Source: Rhabditoides inermis (taxonomy: Eukaryota; Nematoda; Chromadorea; Rhabditida; Rhabditidae). Taken from it: DNA of 64,000 nucleotides. A program made the translations under genes and the position numbers. Location of the stretch: positions 477,501 to 541,500 of the forward strand of contig CAWZYM010000405.1 in assembly GCA_963966185.1 (NCBI GenBank), in the 5' to 3' direction. Under the pieces are notes generated by a model that saw only the letters and a list, made by a program, of their open reading frames with translations, was not told the DNA's origin and made no database searches. Of the stretch, positions 22,604-34,773 are shown piece by piece (the stretch's first letter is position 1; every line of letters starts with the position of its first letter).

Positions 22604-25156
22604 CGCACTTGGAATCCCATCGAGAGCGGTTTCTTGGGCACGAACCGGCCGAGATCCGAGCAGCCCGCGTAGTGTTCACGCCAAGAGTACCGAGAGCAGA
22701 TGTCTGCAAACACGAGCAAATGTTGTCATCATAACTATTGTCACTGAAAGGAATACGGTTCAACCGGACACAGTGTCCAACCAACCGCCACTTTCCATAG
22801 TCACAAAATAAATACAGATTCGATGGGGAAAACGAGCCGACCAGCCAACGTACCGTCGCTCTCCCTCTCAGTGAGATAGAGGAGGGAACCGAGCGCGGCC
22901 GTGTATCCCTCGTGCCGCAAGAAGCGCGCCTGCTGCTGGCCCTATGACAATCCGTAAACCGCAATCCGCAATAGACACACATCCGTAACGGTATCCAGAG
23001 CAGTTCGATCAAAAACAGTGTTTTACCATTGATTCTCTAATATTGTGCACATGCAGCACTACTTGAAGGATGAGGGATAAAGTATATGCCTTGCTCACCC
23101 CACTCCAGAAGTCGACGGCGTATGAGATGGTTCTCATGATGATTGGATGGTTTCGAATGAGGAAGCCGTTGAAGAATATGCGACGAGTCTTCTCACGTTG
23201 CGCGTACAGAACGGCGAACTGCAAACACTCGAGTCACTCAAAAATGATGACAGTTTATATTGTGCTTTCCCACAATGAGTATTTAACATGACAAAAGTAC
23301 CAGCACGACTACCGAAGTCGTCTCGTCGTCACTCACCTGTCCTATAGAGTTGCTGATCATGAGGAGGAGACTCCTGACGAAGTCCTTGTCGAACCCGTCC
23401 TGCCTCTTCAACCCCTCCACCCACTCCCGGTCGCTGCACTTGCCAAAAGAGCCGGCGATCAGATCACCCGGAAGTCCCATCGACTTGTATCTAGAAAAGA
23501 GATTCAAGAAAACGACACGGTGCGAAAAATACAATCAATTCATTAAACACTTCATGATCAGAGATTTGTTTAGTGTTTTATTGCAATCTGTAATAAATAT
23601 TGCAAGCCACACTCACTTTCCGCCGTAAATGTCGGACACGAGAATGTCGAACTGTCGATGATCGCCATCCTCGGCCATCTTCATCATCTGATCCAGGTCT
23701 GAAAAATTAGCCATTTCCAAATTGCTTGGTTGTCATGCTGTCGCAGTGTGTAGAAGTAGCTGCGTTGAGGCTGCGAACAGCGGTTCACAAGCACGAACTT
23801 TGTCCAGTGGGCGAGGGCGCGCTTTTCGTACTCGAGTACTCGTCCGGACGAAAATGGCGCCGCCGTGTTCGACTCACCCCTGACATGTGTGAGCAGATAG
23901 CCGATTCCGAAAAAGGTGCCTCCGCCCAGAGAGCTGCCGCCCACGCGCTCGTATCTCGTGTCGCTGTCCACCTGTATAGAGTGGTCTCTCTCGATTTGCA
24001 TATCGTCGACACGGTTGCAATTAGTTATTAGTTGGCTTTGCCCTCGATTTCTTTCCACTTTCCACCCATCACACCCTTATGCATAATCCTCTTTGATTTC
24101 CACGAATACGCAAAAACGACTAGGCGTGATAAGGGCTATCTTATAGCAACTCTGTCGATTCTGTGACATCAAAGATAGCAAAAAGGTGTGAATCGGCGTT
24201 TGCCATTCAAGAAAAATTCAAGAAAATCCAAGAAAACTCGCCTTGAAGACGGAGACGCCTGTGCCCACGTTGACAAGTAGATAGGGGCACACCACGCCGG
24301 GATCGATCGTCTCAAAGTTGTACCTGGGCAGACAGGTAAACAAGCAAACACACGTAGACAACCCCCACCTGCACTGGTCGTTGTGGTGGTCGTAGGTGAA
24401 CGCCTCGTCGAGTATGTTGCGCACCAGAAAGTTGGTGCCGCGCACCAGGCAGTCCATCTCGTTCACTTGGTGCAGTCTGCAAGGGATGCACAAGTGAATA
24501 CGAATACAAACGAATGCATTAGCAACACACTTGACTCGCAGCTTTTGTGCGATCATTGGCGCGTACTCGCACGTCTTGAATGTGGACGCGAACGCGACAG
24601 AGTGCAGCTCCCGCCGCACGTTCTGTAGGGATTACTGTATTCGCAAGCTACAGTAACTCGTACCTGGGCGATAAAATCGAGGCAGGCTTCGAAGGAGGCA
24701 AGCCGCAGCTGTATGCAGTGTAGCCGCAACGCATCGTCGGGACGCGGAGACACCTGGAAAACGGTACGGGTACGGTAGCTGCGATATCTGTTCGATTTAG
24801 ATTAGCAACAGGGTGAATCACGGCCATTTAACACACATTATCAGTGGATTGCATCAACCCGCCGAATGATATTACAGTACAACGATCGACAACAAAACGG
24901 GCCGCGACAGCGACAACATCTGTTCTCTAACCAATGTGTGTCAGCGAAAGAATCTGTCCGCACTCACGTCGTGGTCCTTGGTGGTGCGGGTGCGCTCGAC
25001 GGTCGCAATGTAGGCGATCTTCACCACAGTGTTTCCTGGAATGCAACCGGTGAACGAGTAAAAAAAAGAACTAGACTCACCGATATCAAAGACGAACCGG
25101 CGGGCGTCGCGTATGTTGCGCAGGACATTAACGAAGGGCTCATGTCGGTGAGGCAT
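20182..25156 (-). CDS. PANK4-like pantothenate kinase / DUF89 phosphatase fusion
   Basis: A multi-exon minus-strand gene. The PanK type II domain comes first: start MPHRHEP at 25156, nucleotide-binding VFDIG|GN at about 25080, LLVNVGTGVS at about 24270, YERVGGSSLGGGTFFG at about 23940, DIYGG..GLPGDLIAGSFGK at about 23450. The DUF89 (ARMT1-like) domain follows, with metal-site motifs VDNSGADFLLG (about 21190) and ALND (about 20960). It ends VVIEGMGRALHTNYEA and VIKTKWVADRMGG before a charged tail and stop at 20182. Family knowledge: PANK4 dephosphorylates 4'-phosphopantetheine-type metabolites in coenzyme A metabolism, and in vertebrates the kinase half is inactive. Here the Glu (VNEMDCL) and Arg (YERVGG) corresponding to the vertebrate losses are present, so kinase activity is possible. 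The last exons lie inside array unit 3. Long CT/GA tracts sit in its introns. The exact start is uncertain; an acceptor-like TTACAG lies just upstream of the chosen ATG. Confidence 0.9.
21064..21112. repeat. (CT)n microsatellite
   Basis: A CT run in the PANK4 intron between the exon encoding RELLKIGTK and the exon encoding IIVANFWPALND. Confidence 0.95.
22537..22599. repeat. (GA)n microsatellite
   Basis: About 31 GA units in a PANK4 intron, between the exon encoding PKKPLSMGFQ (about 22610) and the exon encoding AGVLELECAE (about 22520). Confidence 0.95.
24599..24841 (-). repeat. PANK4 source segment of the array junction
   Basis: This piece of the intact gene holds part of the NVRRELHS exon, the intron before it, the SPRPDDALRL exon and part of the next intron. 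It is the origin of 14701-about 14942 and 17727-about 17968. About ten differences over 243 bp separate the source from the array copies. Confidence 0.92.
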
Positions 25157-25806
25157 CCCCCACCTGTAACAGAGAGGAAAGAGATAAGTGAAATGTAACC
25201 AAGAAGCAAAGAGCGCCATATTTCGCACCGACCGACAGAACTGATATAGACTAGAGTGAGTGAGAGTGAGAGAGAGTTATTTTGTCACTAGTGACTGCCG
25301 CCAGCAGCCGCACGGATCGCGTAGTATAATATTCTTTGTAGGTTTACATTTGCATTATTTTGTAACAAATTATACATTCAAAGATTGGTCATATTTTTAC
25401 GAAACGATTCAATATTTTTTCACAATTTATAAATGTCTAGTTTTAATTTAAAAAAATTATAAACTTCAAAAATAGTCGTTCGTTGCGGGACTATATCGGC
25501 AGTGAGTGGCCTTGTTATCACAGCGCCGCAGCGATGCAAGCGGGTCAGTGAGAGATACTCGATCAGCCGGTCGATGACAAATTTCCGCCAATTTTCGCAA
25601 TGTTATACTTTTTTCGTTTTCAACTCATTTATTTGCTTTGTTTCAGACGACCCTATCCCATTTTCCCAGCGAATGACTACGAACGAATCTATCTCACGTA
25701 AGTCGTCGTTTTCTTTCGTTTCAATACATATTACATACACGCCGCAGAGTAGTCTCTTGAAACGGGGGCTACCGTTATTATTCGATACACATGTTGTACT
25801 ATACAA
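25157..25806. other. Divergent intergenic region between PANK4 and GIT
   Basis: 650 bp separate two divergent genes, so it probably carries both promoters. It is AT-rich between 25320 and 25470. No further gene or clear motif is seen. Confidence 0.5.
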
Positions 25807-28800
25807 ATGTCAGCCGAGGAGCAATGCGCGGACTGTCTGTCGCCGTCGCCGCAGTGGGCGGTCGTCAATCGGGGGGTGCTCGTCTGCACCGACTGCTGCT
25901 ACGTGCACCGCATGCTCGGTCCGTTCCTTTACAATTAATTACTCTAGTCGTAATTAAGATGTTTGTGTATTGTTAGTTGCTAGCATGCTCGGTGTGTTCC
26001 TACTCCCGTGATGATAAGAAAGTACACAGGAACTGCTACTCTTACAGCAGCTATGTTCATCAAAAGATGAGGGTGCTTTTTGCCATCATTACCACGTTCC
26101 TTGTGTTCCTTCCTAGTGTTGGGATGCTTGAATAGTGATAGTCACTGCTCACGTTTAACGGTATCGATTCGATGTTTGTTGTGGTTCTGGTTGTTGTTGT
26201 TCTGGTTGTTGTTGTTGTTGTTGTTGTATACACATGCTCAACTTGTTGTTCAGGCCGTCACATATCGCAGGTCAAGTCGCTCAAGCACGCCGCCTGGCAT
26301 CCCGCACAGCTCGAAATGGTCAGAGTTCACCACCGCACCTTTAAAATCAAATCGTTTTGAATATGACGTTTGCGATATCGCACGGCGCTAATCCGAATGT
26401 TGACTTCCTGTAGACTGAATATTTGCTGTCCTCATATGACACATGCGTATTGATATCTATTAGACAGAGTTGATTTGTTCATCTGCAGGTGCGCACGCTG
26501 TGCCGCAGCGGGGCGAACACTGTGTGGGAGCACGGTCTGCTCGATCCGGCCGGCGAGAAGAAGATGAACAAGCCCGGCGCGCAGTCAGTTCATTGCTCAT
26601 ATCGTTGTTATTTAACAGTATCATATCAAATGCTTAAGGGACCCGATCTTCCCCACGAAGGACGCGTTCATCAAGGCCAAGTACGTGGAGCGCGCGTTCT
26701 CGGCGCCGCGAGGTGACGCGGCCGACGCTAACGCGCAGCTCATCTCGTGCGCTCGCACACACAGCCTACTCACCAGTCTACGGTACGTTCCAAACCATGT
26801 GTCCAGTGTGGTATGGCCATTTCAATCTGCTATCAATAGAATCCGTTCAATTATCGCCGGGGCGCGGCTCAGTGGATAGAGCGTTCGTCTCTCAATCTCA
26901 CGGTCGCTGGTTCGATCCCTCTCGGAGTCAACCATTCTTGTTAAATTCACCCAGCCCCTGTGGTGTGGCAATCCACTCTCATGGTAGCCAGAAGGCGTCA
27001 CAGCACCATCTACAGACTCAAGAACGGAATTCATGACGTCCGACGCCACCCAACCCAACTCCCTCTGCTGACGTTGTCGTAATCCAAGAACCCCATCTTG
27101 TTCTCGACTAGGAGGACCCCGGATTAAACCGGCTAAACAAAAAAACAAAAAAGTGTGGTACTCTACGGTACGTGCGAGGCGTTCGATGCGAAACGGTGTG
27201 AGCAGTGTGGCATGCCCATCATTTGATGATGTCAATAGGATAGGATCCGTTTATAGCACTCTACGTACGTGTTGCAGTTAATGTGATAATAACAACGGAA
27301 AATGGAGACATATTTCAACCACAATGGAACATACTTTTTCCAAATAACAATAGAAAATGAGACTTGTTTTTGAGTCTGCTGGCGGCTGGCGCGTCTCCGA
27401 ACCGCTTAGACTCTGACAAGGGCACAACTGCCATGCACACTGCCGTGCAGGAGGGACAGAGGCTGCAGGTACGTCGTCTAATTATTCAACCATCCTATAT
27501 ATGCGCCCATCACACAAGATGGGTGCTGATTGATCGTCTATCGTGAAACACCTTTTTTTGTTCTCAAGTGATCGTATACGTTCATCTGAAGGCTTCAAAT
27601 GTGTGGGTCCGTGGGCTGTGACGCGAGACAGTGCCTCGAGAGTGAGTGAGTGTTGTTGTTTAGCTGGAGCTGCTGTGTGCGTGGGGCGGCTCGCCACATG
27701 CTGTCAACGACCAGGCAGCTACTGTGCTCGACGTCGCCACACAATGCGGAGAGGTACTGTCTTCCTACTCTCAACTCGTCTATCCCTTCACATGTTTGTT
27801 TTATATATATATATATATATATATAAATATGTGAAGGGTGAATCTGCCAGGATCAACAATGTGACAAATGCCGCTCGATGAATCTCCGAAGTTCACATGT
27901 CACACAGTGGTATCTATAGTACCACGCAGTGCGGATTGGTGTACACTTCTCTCGCGATCTCATTGCGCATAGACGCACTATAGTTCTATGCTCGCAATAA
28001 GTTGCGCGCGGTGGAGTAGATCAGAGGAAGACGGAGAGTCAGGTCTCGGCAATAGCGCGCAAAACAAGAGAGACAGACGGTTAGGGCACCGTATTTCGAA
28101 CTGCAAGCGAGGCAGATCGAAAACTATCGCTCTGGCGCAGAGTATACTCAATGTTGCATTTTAGGCGTGAAATGTGACGCATCGCTTTGTGGCTGTACTA
28201 AATTTGCTATTTATTTATAACATGTTGAAAGCTTTTATGCATTCATAAATCGTTGTATCTGCTATGTAGCGCAAGCTTTAGATACAAAACTGTGCTAATT
28301 TCCGAAATCATTTCAGCCTACAGGGCAAGTTATTAAAAAACACTGGTATATGAGATGAACTGGTGTACTGTGTCGATTTAGCCGGACATGCTGGTGCGGC
28401 TTCGCGAGCTGTCGCTTCTGCTCACCTCGGAGATGTCCTTCTTCCTCACCGGACGCCGCCCCAGACTCGACAAGAACGAGTGCTTCTTCATCCCCGAACT
28501 GGTACGTATAGTCATCTAGTTTTTTTCGTGTGCAACATTGTTATGGGTTTGTGATTGAGGTGGCGAATCACTCGTCTGCCCACCCTGACCTGGTTGTCAT
28601 CCGACGCGAGCTGCGCACCTCCCCCGACGCCTTCTTCGAGAAGGTCGTCCAGGACGTCTACGATGAGGTGGGTCGTGCGTTCACGGCTTTTGCCGTTTGC
28701 CACTGAAATTTTTCTAGCGATATACCGTTTCACTGAAGCGTTTTTGTGTTGTGGTGAGCTGCCAAGCGGCACAGAAATGAACAGGGGTGCGGGCTGTTCG

Positions 28801-29950
28801 ATGTGGTGTTAGTTGTCGTGAACGTGGAAACAGACAATTAGAAAGTGAATGTGTATACAAATGAGTGTGGTTGAGGTGGATCGGCGTAGCGTGGACGCGC
28901 ACTTTCGCGCCGCCCTCTCCGATCCGTCGGCCGGTCGACACAGCGCCGACCTCGCCAAGACGCTCCACGTAGCTGTCTTCCTACCCGTCAGTTGCCTTTC
29001 TTTGATGTTGTGGTCTTCATAGAAGTTGGCATTATATCGTACACTTTATGGACTTGTGTTATGTATGATGTATGATGTATTCAGTCGCACCCCGGCATGT
29101 CTGCGGTGCGCAATCAGATGCGCCAGAAGCTCGCCAAGTACGACTCGCGCGACTTTGCCTCGCTCATCATTGATGTGCTCAAGGAGAGCAAGAGGAGGTG
29201 GGAAGCTGGGAACAGTAGTCTGCCTTTTCTCATTCTTAGTGAGATCGCTTAATGTAAATATCCTTGCTGGTTGTATTCGCTAAAAAAGAGTCGAATACTC
29301 TAGTTGTGTGTTGGAGGTATTTCGACGAGGAGTTGCCGGCTGAGGAAGAGGAAGGACCACTGAATAGGACGGGCGCCAGCAAAATGGACGAGAGCCTTAG
29401 GTGAGCCACCTTTTTCAATATCTCTTTATTATCACTCATTTTCTCTCTCTTCTACTCGCCTTTTTCGCGTATAAGCCTTTGTGTACAAGTACAAGTTATC
29501 AGTAGATCGATTATCTATGCCTAATATGCTTTTCTATTCAAACATGCGTTTATATTCTATTCCCTACACACTTGATCCCATGTTACTGTAGTGTCTGTGT
29601 CTGACCGCTCGTCTCACTCGCAGTAGTAGTTGTTAGTTGTTACTCACCTCCCTTGTACTCGCTGACTCATCGTGAGTACGATCCGCTACTCGCATGATCT
29701 AAATGCATGCAAATCGCCCCCGACTCTGGACTGTACTCTTGCGCAGGCCTGTTTTCTGCGCGATGTATGTATGTGTGAGAGGTTTATTGTGGCAGGTTTG
29801 CAGCTGTGCTCGTTTGTCCCGATTTTCTCTCTCACTTTCTCTCTCTCTCTCTCTCTCTCTTGTGTTTTGAAAATGGTGTGAACGGTTCGTATGGCACAAG
29901 AAGCGTTCCCATGTTCTTTTAGCGGCGCGGACAACCACGCCCGATCAAGG

Positions 29951-29986
<36 letters not shown>

Positions 29987-32900
29987 TTTTTCATGCCACA
30001 GACATGGCATTCTCTGTCCGCTTCTCTAGTTGGCCTTTCATTGTGTGCAACAGTTACACCATCTATCAAGTGAGAGCGCCAATTGCCGTCGCCGCTTTCA
30101 CTTTTCCGTCTTTGCAACTTTCTCTCGCTCGTCGCTCGTCGTCGTTTCATCGTTGGTGATTGCGCGTTGAGTGCGTATCACCCGCCTTCCCCCTTCTATT
30201 GACATAGTAAATACCAGCAGCGATCCTAGTAATCTGTCAATCCTTCGAGTGTCCGGGCCGGGTGAGTTATCCTGTGTTGTTTTCTGTATATTATTGTATC
30301 CTGTATTCTTCTTCTTTTCCCCGCGGCGTGCGGTTGGGTCTTCATTTTTCCCCGCCGCCGCCAGGCGCATCGACAAGAATCCTTCCCAAGACAACCATTG
30401 AGCCGGCGGGAAGTAGCTCATGTGGAAGCAGTTCAGGCGCGAGGAGATACTATGTGCAAAGCAAAGGAGTCTCCGGCGCTGTCCACATCAACAATGGCAC
30501 TCTAATGGTCTATGGAAAGAATATCGATCAAGTATCGGAGAATTATCGATCAAGAATCGTCTTCCGCCACTAACCTCGTCTGCCCAACTGTCTTTCCCCC
30601 GGCGTTAGCCCATAAGATCTTGGCCCACTGTATGCTTCCTATCCTATAATGGTGATTGTGATTGTCATATTCAGCTATAACGATTCCGGATAAACACTTG
30701 AACTTGAACTTGAACTTGAACTTGATCCTAGTAACTCTGAAAAGTTCGTTTCACTCAAAGACACACGGGGCTCATTTGTCTCGCCACGCACTATCTCGTT
30801 GCCTGTGTATCTCTGCGTCTCTCCTTCTCACGTGCTATCTCGTGTGTTTGCAGACTGGATCAGTCGATGAGCAATTCGCGGGACTATGATGAAGTGGCCG
30901 ACTACATGCCGCAACATGGAGGAGGAGGAGGAGGAGGAGGAGGAGGGAAAGACGCGTCGCGCACCTCACGGTAAGAGAGAGAGAGCCGCTTCTTTTGTGT
31001 TATTTCCCCGACTTTGCTAGCTCTATTTTGGTATTTGCTCTGTTTCCCACCCCGCCAAGTGGCTCCATTGATTGGCTATGAAGTACCGCGATGTGCCGCG
31101 CATACGTATAAGGTAGGGTTGATCATCTTGGTCCAGGTTTGGTTCCATATGTCTTGAACGATTTGTTATACCACGAGGGTTACGTTTCACACCTCGATAA
31201 TATAGTTTTGGATGAAATAATATGGCAATGCTAGTTGGTGAAGAAATCTGAAATTTGTTTATACGTTCGAGTGTGAAATTGTAACCGTGAAGGTGTAAGT
31301 GCATCAGTTTGGAGGACTTTCATATGCAAAGCGCGGATACTAGTGAACTGTTTGATGGATAATGAGAAAGTAAGAAGCGTCGATTCTCTTTTCAACTGTC
31401 TGATAAGTAGCGAGACGAACGTCGTAGTAAATAACAAGTAACGACACTGTACAAAAGTACATAATCGTTTTCGCTTTGAGTGACTCTCGCGACATGGACA
31501 CTTCGGCGACGCGGGACGACATTCTCGAGCTGCGCGAGCGAATCACCGAGGGAGAGTCGAGGATGATACAGCTCAACTCGGCACACACCGGCATACTCAA
31601 GTCAGTCAACACTGTATGGGCTGACTGCGACAACGTGTGGATGTCACTGGCACACTCAAGTGTGTCGACCGTGCGGTAACAACAAATAGACGACTACAAA
31701 ATGTGGATGTCACAGTCACCGGCATACTCAATTCAGTTTCTGCCCATCAACTATCATAATACATAGCGTACCGTACCATGTACCATAGGGCAGTACTTGG
31801 TGTCTCGGTCGCGCTATTCAACTGTATTGGGCATGACGAATTAGTCAGCAACAGAGTGGATGTCAATCTCAATCTTTATTCGGAATCACATCGTGAATTG
31901 TATGGTGGCGTTGCAGGCTGCTGCAAGGCATGCAGAACAAGCTGGAGCACCTGGTCGCCGAGAACTCGGCTCTCAAAGAGGACGTCGCCAGACTGAGGGA
32001 GGAGCAGGTGCGTGAGGAGAGAGAGAGTGAGAGATGCTCAATTCCATTGATTTTCTCTCTCTGGTACTAGATAATCTCTCCAATGATGGTTGATATGTGC
32101 GTAGCTTGTGGTATGACGCCGTGTTTCTCTTTTAGCGTCAGATGAATCTGTCTCGTCGTCTGCCGTCTCCGGCTACTGCCCCCGCCGCCGCCGCCTCCGC
32201 CCCCGCTCTGCCCGAAAGACAGGAGAGACGCATCGAGAGGACAGAGTCGGCGCGCATTCCTGGTCACCGTTCAACATAATTGATTTTATTGTGTTTTGGT
32301 TATTGTATTTCATACACTCACTTATCACGTTATTAATGTATACCGCTTTTAGACCACCCATCGCGCGATCGCCGCTCGAACCAACCGCCTGCTGGATACT
32401 CGCGGTGAGTGGGGTCTACGACAAACATGCCAGATGATAGGAGTCGAACACCTGCGAGCCTATTTGATCTATCCGTTGTCAACAAGTTTTTGTCTCTAAT
32501 TGTTCTGATTGGGATCGGAACGAACTGTTTCAGCGTTGGCGGACGCACGTCTGTGGACCATGATCAGATGAGGGAGCGGGAGCGCGAGACGAGGGAACAG
32601 CCGATGAGAAGGGATCGGGACTATGGAGTCAAGGTGCGCTCATTATTGATGATGATATTGACTTGTAAAGAACGTGAGTAGCTAGTTCTGCCTGCATGTG
32701 GCTATGAGAAGGTAGCAGTGCCAGTGAAACGCACTGAGAGATGTGAGTTTTCTGAATAGACCACTGATAGCATTGAGGATGTATTACAGTGGTTACTGTA
32801 TTATTGAATCGCTTCTCGCGTTGACTGTCTCACTGATGAGTTGCACAATTGATTTGATGAACCACTGGTTGCATTCAAAATACACGATACGATGATAATG

Positions 32901-34773
32901 TAATGAACGCATACAACGATTGATAATTTATACCGAAAAAAAAGATACAACAAAACAAAGTAAAATGGTGATTACTGTATTTTGTAATGGCTCAACGCTC
33001 TCTGATGGTCTCTCCCTCACAGGACACGGCGGTGTCGTGTGGTGTGGATCGGTCGGCGAATGTCGTCTCGCCCAGCTACCAGTCATACGCGGCCGGACTC
33101 ACAGCCACAGCTGCACACGACAACCACGAAGACTACTCCGCCAGTAAGTATCTTGTTCCAGAAACATGTTTCACGGTTCGCATTTGTGTGCAGGTGCATG
33201 TTCTACTTTTCCGATGCGCAATGCGTTCAGAGCAGCTAATTGGTGCGCTATACCGATCGATTTGCGTTTAATTGAATTTTAATAGGTTTTTTATGTAAAA
33301 AATTAATGTTGTTGTGTATCCATTACTAGAAGCTATCTCGGTGCATATAGGGGTTGTCAAAAGTTCTTTACAACGTGTGTATAATGTTTTTTTCACAAAC
33401 AAAAAAGGAAATTTCTCTCATTTTTGTCAAAACCATGAATGTAGAGTAGACTAAAAAGAACCAGCTTTTCGAAAAGGTGCTAATTATTTTTGCGACTTCG
33501 GAATGACGAATGAAACACTAAGAAAACTAAAAAGTTCATTATGATTTTTTTCAAAACTGTTTTATTCGAAAAACATTTAATCTGAAAAAGTGCTTAGAAT
33601 CCGATGACGAATTGAACAAGCCCCTAAGGTGTTCTAACCAAGATTTTAGCTTTTTACCGATTTTAGGTAACGGTCCGTTAATGAGCCAAATTTGCATATT
33701 TGAAAAAAAAACTACTATAATTTCTTCAATAACCTTTATGTGCTCTGAGATAGCTCCTAGTAACCACTCACCACTTGTCCGATTCTCACAGAAACGGTGT
33801 GGTATATGTTTCACAGTTTCTACATATTCTCAGCGTGTTTATTTTGTATTGCACTCCTTGTTATCGTCTCTTTTGTGAAACGAAATTCAACGGAGTGTCA
33901 GAAATTTCGAATTAGCATAAGTCATCATTACGATAAAAAATTCAGAGATCATAGTTTTTCTTTGTCAAACTCAAAATGATTTAGTCTGATGCTTATTTAT
34001 CATACTACGCAGTCTTCCCCGACAACCTGGTGTCTGAGACGGAGCGTCTGACTGGCGCGATCCGCTCCCTTCTCTCGGACGCGCAGAAGCGATCGCTCCA
34101 CGGACGCGCCCCCGAACACGCACATACTGTGAGTACACAAATATGATTCATGTTGCAGTTAGTGAATACGCCCTCTTTAGTCCACCTATGATGTCTATGG
34201 CAAATTTCAAACTACTTGTCGCTTGTTTTTGTTGTCTTGTAGTCGCTCCGAATACATTTCATTCGTGATGGTAAATCAGTTTGTAGCAACGTTGACTGTG
34301 ATATTTTCATCAGAGTTTAGTTACAATCTGCGGACGTGCGGAAGGATAGTCTTTGTGATTATCTCATTCATGTGTGTTGAGATCGCGTCGCTGGTGAATC
34401 AAATGATCGTGTTGATACCGTCCTCACTCCGCTCCGGCGGCTGCGAGCCAGCTATCAACGCCCTTATGGACGCCACCATGATCCTCTCCGCAAAGGTACG
34501 TTTGTTTGTTTGTTTGTTTGTTGTGCAGATTAAAAGGATTACGTTGTGTTAGCTATTATGTTCTACTCTCTGATCTTCTATCTTCTTTGAAAAACCCTCA
34601 TGTTTTGTTTGTTGACGTTGATATCACACGTGTCTAAAAGACAACGCTGGTTTTGACATATTGATTGATTTGTGTTGCAGTGCAACGCTCCGGCGCTGGA
34701 CAGTGAGCACGCGTGTCACGCGGCCTACAACGTCGCCAAAGCCGCCAAGAACCTCCTCGTCGCTGTCTCATAG
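25807..34773 (+). CDS. git-1: GIT-type Arf GTPase-activating scaffold
   Basis: The start at 25807 opens an ArfGAP zinc finger: Cys at residues 7, 10, 27 and 30, and the arginine finger in VHRMLGRHISQVK, spliced from 25918 to about 26253. WEHGLLDPAG follows (about 26530). Then come ankyrin-type repeats (LLAAGASPNRLDSDKGTTAMH at 27377; LELLCAWGGSPHAVND at 27662), two Spa2-homology repeats (about 28600-29200, ending VLKESKRRYFDEELP), the family sequence SNSRDYDEVADYMPQ (about 30870), a run of ten Gly, a coiled coil (31500-32000), Arg-rich and Ala/Pro linkers, and a C-terminal helical paxillin-binding-type domain (34010-34773). Known role of GIT proteins: PIX/paxillin-bound scaffold that stimulates Arf GTP hydrolysis. 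About 18 exons are all in frame. It looks intact. Many introns are long for this window and hold repeats, including a SINE and a LINE-like end. Confidence 0.92.
26856..27152 (+). mobile_element. tRNA-derived SINE, copy 2
   Basis: Plus-strand copy of the family at 895-1180, in a GIT intron between the exon ending HSLLTSL and the ankyrin exon. It has the same A-box-like and B-box segments (GGTTCGATCCC at about 26910) and the same body. The A-rich tail contains CAAAAAAACAAAAAA at 27138-27152. It is in the same orientation as the host gene and does not disturb the splice sites I used. Confidence 0.87.
27801..27826. repeat. (TA)n microsatellite
   Basis: A short TA run in a GIT intron, flanked by TGTGAAGGG on one side and the partly complementary CCCTTCACA on the other. 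The run therefore sits inside a short imperfect hairpin. Confidence 0.85.
27988..28146 (+). repeat. 159-bp dispersed repeat, copy 1
   Basis: The reverse complement of 47320-47478, with only one difference noticed over 159 bp. It lies in a GIT intron. There are no coding features, and the flanks are unrelated. It may be a young non-autonomous transposon fragment. Confidence 0.88.
29953..29985. repeat. (GA)n tract paired with nearby (CT)n
   Basis: A GA run about 100 bp downstream of a CT run at 29838-29860. Both are in the same GIT intron and could pair as a long imperfect hairpin in RNA. Confidence 0.8.
30298..30726 (+). mobile_element. Candidate LINE 3' end with (ACTTGA)n tail
   Basis: A block in a GIT intron that recurs on the minus strand at 49285-49600 with roughly three-quarters identity. 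Shared stretches include CCCGCGGCGTGCGGT, ATCGACAAGAATCCTTCCC and GCGAGGAGATACT. It ends in four copies of a six-base ACTTGA-type repeat, and a 42-bp piece just before that tail recurs at 46531-46572. A short tandem tail is typical of several non-LTR retrotransposon clades. No reverse transcriptase is present, so the class is inferred. Confidence 0.6.
30917..30948 (+). repeat. (GGA)n coding repeat (polyglycine)
   Basis: An in-frame GGA array encoding ten glycines in the GIT linker after ADYMPQH. Such runs vary in length between individuals. Confidence 0.9.
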
